Shown here piece by piece: positions 1-5,080 of a stretch of 5,593 bases of DNA (the first letter of the stretch is position 1; every line of letters begins with the position of its first letter). Below the pieces are notes generated by a model. The model did no database searches. It had not been told where the DNA came from and was given only the letters and a program-made list of their open reading frames with translations. Made by a program: the position numbers and the translations under genes. The stretch comes from Propionibacteriaceae bacterium (GTDB lineage: Bacteria; Actinomycetota; Actinomycetes; Propionibacteriales; Propionibacteriaceae). The stretch is taken from assembly GCA_031272685.1 (NCBI GenBank), contig JAISTI010000051.1, positions 1 through 5,593 of the forward strand, read 5' to 3'.

Positions 1-678
1 GAGCGGCAAGACGCGTACGCGCGCATCGCCGAAAAGCTGCAGGACCGGTTGTACGAGTGTTTCTGCACCCGCAAGGAGATTGCCCAGGCGCCTTCCGCGC
101 CGCATTCCGATTTCCGGCCCTACTCCGGCACCTGCCGGAATTTGACCGCGGCCCAGCGGGCCGAGAGGCGCAAAGTCCGCCCGCCCGCCTGGCGGATTCG
201 CGCGGATTCCGCTTCCCAGGAGGTCTGCGACCGCTGGCTGGGCCGTGTCGAGGGGGCGGTCGATGATTTCGTGGTGCGCCGCAACGACGGCGTCTGGGCC
301 TACAACTTCGCGGTGGTGGTGGACGATTTGGAGCAAGGCGTGGACCAGGTGTGCCGTGGTGAGGATTTGCTTTCGTCCGCGCCCCGGCAGGCCTGGCTGG
401 CCAAGCTGCTGGGGGGCGATCCGCCGGAATACGCGCATGTCCCGCTGGTGTTGGGCCCGGACGGCGGGCGGCTGCAAAAGCGCGACGGGGCGGTCACCTT
501 GGCGGATTTGTCGGCGCTCGGGATGGGCGCGGCGGCGGTGCGCAATCTGCTCGCCCGGTCGCTGGGACTCGCCTCCCCTGGCGAAGACGCTTCGATGTCG
601 GCGCTGTTGGAGCGCTTCGACCCGGCTATTCGGCCGTCGGGGTGGCGCTGGAGCCCACCTCCACGTATGGGTGGCTGA
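1..678 (+). CDS. gluQ: Glutamyl-Q tRNA(Asp) synthetase, 5' end outside the window
   Basis: This class I aminoacyl-tRNA synthetase paralogue activates glutamate and attaches it to the queuosine base at position 34 of tRNA(Asp), in the cytoplasm. Frame 1 is open from base 1 to TGA at 676-678, giving 225 residues. The family is near 300, so roughly 75-90 N-terminal residues, including the HIGH motif, lie upstream. Seen: a zinc site C20-F-C22 with Y41-SGT-C45, the Cys/Cys/Tyr/Cys pattern of GluQ-RS. The Rossmann-fold stretch DGVWAYNFAVVVDD (residues 96-109) is followed by RGEDLLSSAPRQ. A degenerate KMSKS loop, RLQKRDG, lies at 157-163. The anticodon-binding domain of true GluRS is absent, which separates it from GltX. 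The last eight residues (SPPPRMGG) follow the Trp where such proteins often end, and they are encoded where the gene runs into the convergent lipoprotein gene (626-678). No terminator hairpin is evident after the stop. Confidence 0.95.
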   Translation, partial: ERQDAYARIAEKLQDRLYECFCTRKEIAQAPSAPHSDFRPYSGTCRNLTAAQRAERRKVRPPAWRIRADSASQEVCDRWLGRVEGAVDDFVVRRNDGVWAYNFAVVVDDLEQGVDQVCRGEDLLSSAPRQAWLAKLLGGDPPEYAHVPLVLGPDGGRLQKRDGAVTLADLSALGMGAAAVRNLLARSLGLASPGEDASMSALLERFDPAIRPSGWRWSPPPRMGG

Positions 679-1990
679 TGTAGGCCCCCCATTGCGTCCA
701 GGAGGTGTCGTAGGTGGCGCCCAGGACGTCCACCACCAGCACGATGGTGTCGCCTTCCTCGATCGGCGGGTCGTTGGAGCCCTTCTCGAAGCCGCCGTCG
801 TTCGGCGGCAGGATCATCAGCACCCGCGAGCCGACCTTCTTGCCGATGAGGGCCTTCTTGATGCCTTCGAGGACGGCGCCTTCCGACAGCTCGGTGATGT
901 CGTTGACCGTCCAGGGGGTGGCGGCGGAACGGGTGTTCCAGGAGTAGATGCAGTAGTCGTCGACGATCACCATGCCCTCGCCCAGCTCATAGCCGTCTCC
1001 TTCGATGAGGGTGACGGACTGCGCCTGGGTGGGCGCGGCTTCGTCGGGAATGGTGAGCGTGACGCCGGTCTTCTCGTCTTCTTTGACTTTGATCTTGGCG
1101 GCCAGCGTGCCGGCTGGGGCTTCTTTGGCCTCGCCATCGGGCTTGGCCAAGGTGGTGTCGATGATGTCCACCACGAACAGCAGGGTGTCCCCCGCTTCGA
1201 TGCCGGCGCTGGAGTTGCCGCCGGTGTAGCCGTCGGCGTCTGGGATGGCGATGAGCACCCGCTCGCCGACTTTGTGGCCGACGAGGCCTTTGCTGAACCC
1301 GGGGATGACCCCGCCCAGCGGGAAGGCGATGGGGCTGGGGGTCTTTTCGACGGTGGCGGTTTCGGTGGGCTCGGGCTCGGCGGTTTCGGTGGCGGTGGGA
1401 TCTGGCTCGATCAGCTCGGTCTCGGTGGCTTCCGGTTCGGGCTCGATCAGCTCGGACTCGGTGGGGGTGGGTGCGGCCATCGGGCGACCGTCGGCGGTGG
1501 CTTCCGGCTCGGTTTCGGCCGGCGGCTCTTCGGTGGCTTCCGCCTCGGCGGCCTCGGTGTCGTCGGCGGGCTCCACCTCGATTTCAGTCTCGTCGCTGGT
1601 TTCGTCCTCGGCCTCTTCTTCTGGCTCCACCCAGGATTCGTCGAAGACGTTCTTGTCGCGGGCGTCCATGCCGTAATAGAGCAGGGTGACGAACGCCTCT
1701 TCGGGAACCTCCATGCCGTAGTTGTCTTGGTTCACCCACAGGCTGTCTTCGGGGGCGGTGGTGATTACCTTGCTCATGGTCTTGTCCACGGCGAACGGCT
1801 CGGTGAATTCGATGGTCGGCTCCACGGCGAAATCCCCGGTGACTTTGATGTCGTCGATGCTGTCGGAAACGGGGACGGTGCTCGACGGAGTCGGGGTCTC
1901 GGAGGGATCAGTGCCGCAGGCGGTCAGGCTCAACACGCAGGCGGCTAGGACAAGCGAAATCTTCTTAGGCACAAGGAGGAGTTTACTCAC
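626..1990 (-). CDS. FKBP-type peptidyl-prolyl isomerase-like lipoprotein with split first domain
   Basis: Predicted exported, membrane-anchored prolyl isomerase or chaperone (454 aa). The start is GTG at 1990, overlapping the rluB stop as GTGA. Residues 1-25 form a lipoprotein signal: KK at 9-10, a hydrophobic core, and lipobox LTAC with Cys25. LAAC at 15-18 is a less likely cleavage site. A Ser/Thr/Pro linker follows. FKBP-like domain 1 spans about 93-278. Strand VTLLYYG and VFDESW (115-120) are separated from FPLGGVIPGF (223-232) by a very acidic insert (121-217); the domain then continues with VGERVLIAIP, Y255 and DTLLFVVDI. By eye it keeps FKBP12-pocket equivalents Y106, F116, D117, F223, V228, I229 and Y255, with F232 in place of Trp. 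Domain 2 (about 322-426) keeps the fold signature (LIGKKVGSRVLMILPP, DTIVLVVDV) but lacks the FD pair and the flap Tyr, so it is probably non-catalytic. GTG at 1972 is an alternative start but has no upstream Shine-Dalgarno. Substrate unknown; catalysis is inferred. Confidence 0.88.
   Translation of the reverse strand: MSKLLLVPKKISLVLAACVLSLTACGTDPSETPTPSSTVPVSDSIDDIKVTGDFAVEPTIEFTEPFAVDKTMSKVITTAPEDSLWVNQDNYGMEVPEEAFVTLLYYGMDARDKNVFDESWVEPEEEAEDETSDETEIEVEPADDTEAAEAEATEEPPAETEPEATADGRPMAAPTPTESELIEPEPEATETELIEPDPTATETAEPEPTETATVEKTPSPIAFPLGGVIPGFSKGLVGHKVGERVLIAIPDADGYTGGNSSAGIEAGDTLLFVVDIIDTTLAKPDGEAKEAPAGTLAAKIKVKEDEKTGVTLTIPDEAAPTQAQSVTLIEGDGYELGEGMVIVDDYCIYSWNTRSAATPWTVNDITELSEGAVLEGIKKALIGKKVGSRVLMILPPNDGGFEKGSNDPPIEEGDTIVLVVDVLGATYDTSWTQWGAYISHPYVEVGSSATPTAE
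1340..1630 (-). other. Acidic Glu/Thr/Pro-rich insert within FKBP domain 1
   Basis: This segment encodes residues 121-217 of the lipoprotein. By my count about 37 of 97 residues are Asp or Glu and only two (R169, K216) are basic; most of the rest are Ala, Thr and Pro. It sits between VFDESW and PSPIAFPLGG. In FKBP12 that is the short loop following the FDSS motif and leading to the strand with the pocket Phe. The segment has no hydrophobic pattern of its own and is expected to be disordered. The frame stays open with high-GC codons throughout, so a sequencing frameshift is an unlikely explanation. Confidence 0.75.
1346..1453 (-). repeat. 36-bp in-frame tandem repeat coding a 12-residue unit
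   Basis: Residues 180-191 (ELIEPEPEATET) and 192-203 (ELIEPDPTATET) form two adjacent 12-residue units, followed by a decayed third copy (AEPEPTETAT, 204-213). At the DNA level the plus strand carries the identical 16-mer GGCTCGATCAGCTCGG at 1404-1419 and 1440-1455, exactly 36 bp apart. A second exact repeat, GGCGGTTTCGGTGG, occurs at 1355-1368 and 1379-1392. The DNA identity suggests recent duplication, and the copy number may vary between strains. Confidence 0.75.
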
Positions 1991-2718
1991 ATGCCGATGA
2001 GTTCCAAGAATTCTCCGAGCTCTGCGGCAGTGAGCGGGCGGGATTGGCCGGGCCGCAGCCGCCCCAGCCGCACCGGGCCGACGGCGGTACGGGTGAGGGC
2101 CCGCACTGGATGGCCCACCGCCTCCAGCAACCGGCGCACAATCCGGTTGCGCCCCTCGTGCAGCGTCACCTGCAGCAGGCTGCGGCCCTTGGAGTGCTGG
2201 ACCAGCCGGACTTTGGGCCGCACCGGGCCGTCTTCCAGTCTTATCCCGGCGTTGAGTTTTCGGACAGTGGCCTCGGATACTTCGCCGCGCACTTCGGCCA
2301 AGTAGGTCTTCTCCACCTCATGCGAAGGGTGTGCGACCCGCTGGGCGAACTCCCCGTCGTTGGTCAGCAGCAGCAGGCCGGAGGTGTCGGCGTCCAGGCG
2401 CCCCACATGGAAGAAGCCGGCTGATGGGACGTATTCGGCGAGGGTGGGGCGGCCTTGCGGGTCGGACATGGTGGAGACCACCCCCAGCGGCTTGTTGAGG
2501 GCCAGGTATTCGTGTCCGGGCGCCACCGGGATGCGGGCGCCGTCTACTTTGACCACCGCCACGGCGGGATCCACGCGCAGGCCCTGCGCGGTAACGACCA
2601 CCCCGTCCACTTCCACCCGGCCCTGGGAGATCAATTCTTCTGCGGCGCGGCGCGAGGCCACGCCCGCCTGCGCCAGCACCTTTTGCAGCCGGATGCCCTT
2701 CGGGTCCTCCGCAGTCAC
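1987..2718 (-). CDS. rluB: 23S rRNA pseudouridine synthase, RluB/RsuA family
   Basis: This cytoplasmic enzyme converts a uridine of 23S rRNA (U2605 in E. coli numbering) to pseudouridine during ribosome assembly. The 243 aa are typical of the family. An S4 RNA-binding domain covers about residues 9-60 (IRLQKVLAQAGVASRR, then GRVEVDGVVV). The catalytic domain follows from YLALNKPLGVVST. The motif GRLDADTSGLLLL (106-118) carries the predicted catalytic Asp109. EKTYLAEVRG and LHEGRNRIVRRLLEAVGHPV (187-205) are the usual later family signatures. The start GTG at 2718 overlaps the scpB stop as GTGA, with no strong Shine-Dalgarno, so translation is probably coupled to scpB. RluE and RsuA are close paralogues. 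The position after scpB and the HEGRNRIVRRL form favour RluB, as in the conserved actinobacterial cluster. Confidence 0.96.
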   Translation of the reverse strand: MTAEDPKGIRLQKVLAQAGVASRRAAEELISQGRVEVDGVVVTAQGLRVDPAVAVVKVDGARIPVAPGHEYLALNKPLGVVSTMSDPQGRPTLAEYVPSAGFFHVGRLDADTSGLLLLTNDGEFAQRVAHPSHEVEKTYLAEVRGEVSEATVRKLNAGIRLEDGPVRPKVRLVQHSKGRSLLQVTLHEGRNRIVRRLLEAVGHPVRALTRTAVGPVRLGRLRPGQSRPLTAAELGEFLELIGM

Positions 2719-3350
2719 GATGGCTGAGATTCCCCCGCGCCCAGTTCCGGTTCTGAATCCGGTTCCGGGCTCCCCTCCCCCGCTGCCGCTGGCGCCGGCT
2801 GCTGCGCCAGCCCGGCCAACTCGGCCTCCAACGCCGTGGCGTCCGGCAGATAGGGTGCGATGGGCGGCAGCTCATCCAGGCTTGTCAAACCCATTTTTTC
2901 CAAAAACAGCGCGGTCGTCGCGTACAGATTTGCGCCGGTGGCCTCGTCCACCCCGGCCACCTCGACCATCTCCCGCGCGGTCAGGGTGCGCATCACCGCG
3001 TCCACGTTCACGCCGCGGAGGGCCGAGACCCGGCTGCGGCTGATGGGCTGCAGGTAGGCGACCACCGCCAGGGTTTCGAGGGCGGCCGGGGAAAGCCGAG
3101 TCGATTGCTCTTCCAGCAGCCAGCGGCTGATGGTGTCGGCGTATTCTTCGCGGGTGTAGTAGCGCCAGCCGGCGCCCACCCGGCGCAGCTCGAAACCGCG
3201 GCCGGTCTCGGTGTAAAACCGCGCGAGTCCGGTCAACGCCTCATCTACCGCCGCCTCCGGCGCCTGCACCGCCGCCGCCAACTCGGCCACGGGCAGCGGC
3301 TCGGTGGCGAGCAGCAGCAGCGCCTCCAACTGGGGCTCGATGTCAGTCAT
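2715..3350 (-). CDS. scpB: Segregation and condensation protein ScpB
   Basis: Winged-helix dimer that binds the middle of the kleisin ScpA and helps form the SMC-ScpAB condensin that organises and segregates the chromosome. The product is 211 aa. The first winged helix covers about residues 1-78 (IEPQLEALLLLATEPLPVAE, then FELRRVGAGWRYYTREEY). The second spans about 85-160, with the family core LSPAALETLAVVAYLQPISR (86-105), RGVNVDAVMRTL and a GLTSLDELPP end. A Pro/Ala/Glu-rich, probably disordered tail covers about 183-211. The start is ATG at 3350, chosen because ScpB homology begins there and a GAGGAG site sits 4 nt upstream (3355-3360). The frame is open further, to an ATG at 3440, but that extension is antisense-like scpA sequence with no homology. 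It overlaps scpA by 8 bp (ATGACTGA). Confidence 0.95.
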   Translation of the reverse strand: MTDIEPQLEALLLLATEPLPVAELAAAVQAPEAAVDEALTGLARFYTETGRGFELRRVGAGWRYYTREEYADTISRWLLEEQSTRLSPAALETLAVVAYLQPISRSRVSALRGVNVDAVMRTLTAREMVEVAGVDEATGANLYATTALFLEKMGLTSLDELPPIAPYLPDATALEAELAGLAQQPAPAAAGEGSPEPDSEPELGAGESQPS

Positions 3351-4149
3351 GTGGCTCCTCTTCGTCGAATTCGGACTCGATGTGGTGTTCCCCGCCGACC
3401 CAGTTGACCGTGAGGTCGCCCAGCGGGCTGAGTTGTTCAAAGGTGACCGCCAGCGCCCGGAACAGCTCCAGCAGCGCCAGGAAACGGCCGACGACGACCA
3501 GCCGGTCCGGGGCGTCGGCGACGAGTGCCCGGAACGTCATGGTTTTCTTGGATTTCAGTTTGGCGACGACGATGCCGGCCTGTTCGGCCACACTCACCTT
3601 CGCCACGTGCAGGTGCGCCAGCGGCACCTCGTCGGGGGTTTTCGGGGTGAGCGCTTGGGCGGCCAGGTAGGCCAGATGGTCGGCCAACCCGCTCAGATCG
3701 ACTTCGGGAAGCAGCTTGGCGTACCGGTCTTCCAGCCCACCGGGCCGGGGATGGCGGCGGAGCTGGCCGTCGAGGCGGGCCGAGATCTGCTGGCTGACGA
3801 TCTTGAAGGCGCGGTATTGCAGCAGCCGGGCGAAAAGCAGGTCGCGGGCTTGCAGCGCGGCCAGGTCTTCTTCATCCTCAACTTCACCTTGAGGCAGCAG
3901 CCGGGCGGCCTTGAGGTCGAGCAGGGTGGCGGCCACCACCAGGAATTGGGAGGTCTGATCCATGCTGAGGTGCACATCCTGGTCTTGGATGTAGGAGATG
4001 AACTCGTCGGTCACCACCGAAAGGGCCACCTCGGTGACATCCAGCTTGTGGCGGGAGATCAACTGCAGCAGCAGGTCGAACGGCCCCTCGAAGTTGGAAA
4101 GCTTGACGCTGAAGGCTGGGGAGACCTCCTCCAAAACCGCCTCGCCCAC
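3343..4149 (-). CDS. scpA: Segregation and condensation protein ScpA (kleisin)
   Basis: Kleisin subunit of bacterial condensin. Its N-terminal helices contact the SMC neck, its C-terminal winged helix contacts the SMC head, and its middle is held by ScpB. The product is 268 aa, about the usual size. The N-terminal signature FSVKLSNFEGPFDLLLQLI (13-31) is clear, followed by HKLDVTEVALSVVTDEFISY and a helical VVAATLLDLKAARLL. An acidic run (EVEDEEDL, 89-96) and a linker lead to the C-terminal winged helix (about 195-252: TFRALV, LVVVGRFLALLELFRALAV, LGDLTVNW). The start GTG at 4149 lies 1 bp after the parA stop (TAG C GTG), with a weak AAGG about 6 nt upstream. The C-terminus is very acidic (ESEFDEEEPHD) and overlaps the scpB start. 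Confidence 0.96.
   Translation of the reverse strand: MGEAVLEEVSPAFSVKLSNFEGPFDLLLQLISRHKLDVTEVALSVVTDEFISYIQDQDVHLSMDQTSQFLVVAATLLDLKAARLLPQGEVEDEEDLAALQARDLLFARLLQYRAFKIVSQQISARLDGQLRRHPRPGGLEDRYAKLLPEVDLSGLADHLAYLAAQALTPKTPDEVPLAHLHVAKVSVAEQAGIVVAKLKSKKTMTFRALVADAPDRLVVVGRFLALLELFRALAVTFEQLSPLGDLTVNWVGGEHHIESEFDEEEPHD
3355..3360 (-). promoter_or_regulatory. Shine-Dalgarno site of scpB
   Basis: Read on the minus strand, GAGGAG (part of AAGAGGAG, 3355-3362) lies four bases before ATG at 3350. It decides the scpB start against the longer in-frame opening that begins at 3440. It is the clearest ribosome binding site in the operon; the other internal genes appear to rely on stop-start overlaps. 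Confidence 0.7.
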
Positions 4150-4150
4150 G

Positions 4151-5047
4151 CTAGGCCTTCGGGCTGCGGGCGAGCACTTCGCGGGCGAGGTTGCGGTAGG
4201 CCTTGGCGCCGCCGGAATCCGGCGCGTAGACGGTGATCGGCTCCCCGGCGACCGTCGTCTCGGGGAATTTCACCGTGCGGGTGATGACGGTGCGGAAGAC
4301 GAGGTCGGAAAAAGCGCCCACCACGGAGTCCAGCACCTCCCGGCTGTGCAGGGTGCGCTTGTCGAACATCGTGCCCAAGATGCCGAGGATTTCCAGATCG
4401 GGATTGAGGCGCTCTTTCACCTTGTCGATCGTCTCCATGAGCATGGCCATGCCGCGCATGGCGAAGTATTCCGTCTCCAGCGGCAGGATGACCGCGTCGG
4501 CGGCGGTGAGGGCGTTCACGGTGAGCAGGCCCAGGGACGGCGCGCAGTCGATGATGATGTCGTGGTAACGCCCGCGCAACTTGTCCAGCACCCGGCGCAG
4601 CGTGACTTCGCGGGCCACCTCGCTGACCAGCTGGATTTCGGCGGCGGCGAGGTCGATATTCGCCGGCAGCAGCTCCAGGCCCGGCACGGCCGTGTCTTTG
4701 ATGACGTCGTCGACGTCCACCCCGCGGCGCACCAGCACGTCGTAGACGGTGGCGTCCAGCTCGCGCGGGTTGGCGCCCAAGCCCACAGATAGCGAGCCTT
4801 GCGGGTCGAAATCCACCAGCAGCACTTTGCGGCCGGTTTCGGCCAGGGCGGCGCCGAGGTTGATGGTGGTGGTGGTCTTGCCCACCCCGCCCTTCTGGTT
4901 GCACAGCGCGATGATGTAGGCGTGCGGCTCGGCTTCCGGATCGGGGGCGCTGGGCTCGGCAAGCTCGGCGATGGGACGGCCGGTCAGGTCCAATTCCACC
5001 GCGTCGGGCAGGTCGACTTCGAACAGGGCCTCGGCGTCTTTACTCAC
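4151..5047 (-). CDS. parA: ParA/Soj-family chromosome-partitioning ATPase
   Basis: Deviant Walker-type P-loop ATPase expected to dimerise on ATP and bind the nucleoid. This copy belongs to the scpAB-linked subgroup of actinobacteria. The product is 298 aa. Residues 1-42 are an acidic N-terminal extension containing LDLTGRP. The catalytic fold starts at AYIIALCNQKGGVGKTTTT, with signature Lys52, Walker Lys57 and T58/T59. Walker A' is LLVDFDPQGS (76-85) and Walker B is IIIDCAPSLG (164-173, Asp167). The start GTG at 5047 has no Shine-Dalgarno. A TAGACT hexamer ends 6 nt before it, which suggests a leaderless mRNA. It is the first gene of the operon. No parB or parS sites are visible next to it, so it may act with ScpAB/SMC or a distant ParB. 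MinD is unlikely: there is no C-terminal amphipathic membrane helix and the partners are wrong. Confidence 0.95.
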   Translation of the reverse strand: MSKDAEALFEVDLPDAVELDLTGRPIAELAEPSAPDPEAEPHAYIIALCNQKGGVGKTTTTINLGAALAETGRKVLLVDFDPQGSLSVGLGANPRELDATVYDVLVRRGVDVDDVIKDTAVPGLELLPANIDLAAAEIQLVSEVAREVTLRRVLDKLRGRYHDIIIDCAPSLGLLTVNALTAADAVILPLETEYFAMRGMAMLMETIDKVKERLNPDLEILGILGTMFDKRTLHSREVLDSVVGAFSDLVFRTVITRTVKFPETTVAGEPITVYAPDSGGAKAYRNLAREVLARSPKA

Positions 5048-5066
5048 GGGGCCAGTCTAATAGAGT
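5039..5066 (+). promoter_or_regulatory. Predicted leaderless promoter of pduO
   Basis: TAGAGT at 5061-5066 fits the TANNNT -10 form and is followed by GGGGCC and ATG at 5073. TTTACT at 5039-5044 gives a -35 with four of six consensus matches and a 16-bp spacer; it lies inside codons 2-3 of parA. GTGGGG just upstream of the ATG is purine-rich but too close to serve as a normal Shine-Dalgarno. There is no room for a cobalamin riboswitch between this promoter and the gene. Confidence 0.5.
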
Positions 5067-5080
5067 GGGGCCATGGTCCA
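5054..5080 (-). promoter_or_regulatory. Predicted leaderless promoter of the parA operon
   Basis: On the minus strand, TAGACT (5059-5054) fits the actinobacterial TANNNT -10 form. It is followed by GGCCCC and then GTG at 5047, so a transcript starting about 7 nt downstream would begin at the start codon itself. The best -35 candidate is TGGACC (5080-5075) with a short 15-bp spacer, four matches to TTGACA; it overlaps the pduO start codon region. The absence of any purine-rich ribosome binding site supports the leaderless reading. A TATATA further upstream (within 5088-5101) could be an alternative -10, but would leave a leader without a binding site. Confidence 0.5.

Noticed and set aside
245..1948. 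Long plus-strand open frame (567 codons), very rich in Gly, Val and Phe
   Set aside because: It is the complement of the acidic lipoprotein gene. The Gly/Phe/Leu richness comes from reading Glu/Thr/Pro codons backwards; it also crosses the gluQ frame and has no recognisable domain.
1970..1972. Alternative GTG start of the lipoprotein, giving MPKKISL
   Set aside because: It makes a tidy signal peptide, but it is preceded by pyrimidines (CTCCTCCTT). The GTG at 1990 is coupled to the rluB stop. It remains possible.
3351..3440. N-terminal extension of scpB from an ATG at 3440
   Set aside because: The added 30 residues have no homology to ScpB, lie within scpA coding sequence, and lack the ribosome binding site found before ATG 3350.
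3304..4236. Plus-strand open frame of 310 codons opposite scpA
   Set aside because: Gln/Gly/His-rich antisense shadow of scpA. The minus strand carries clear kleisin motifs across the same bases.
4059..4904. Minus-strand open frame of 281 codons in another phase of parA
   Set aside because: Arg/Pro/Gly-rich out-of-phase reading of parA. The parA frame carries the Walker A, A' and B motifs.
5048..5072. Cobalamin riboswitch controlling pduO
   Set aside because: Only 25 bp separate the two genes, and a B12 aptamer needs well over 100 nt. No B12-box-like sequence was noticed.
5048..5072. GGGGCC flanks read as a terminator stem
   Set aside because: The two GGGGCC copies are direct, not inverted, and no T-run follows on either strand.
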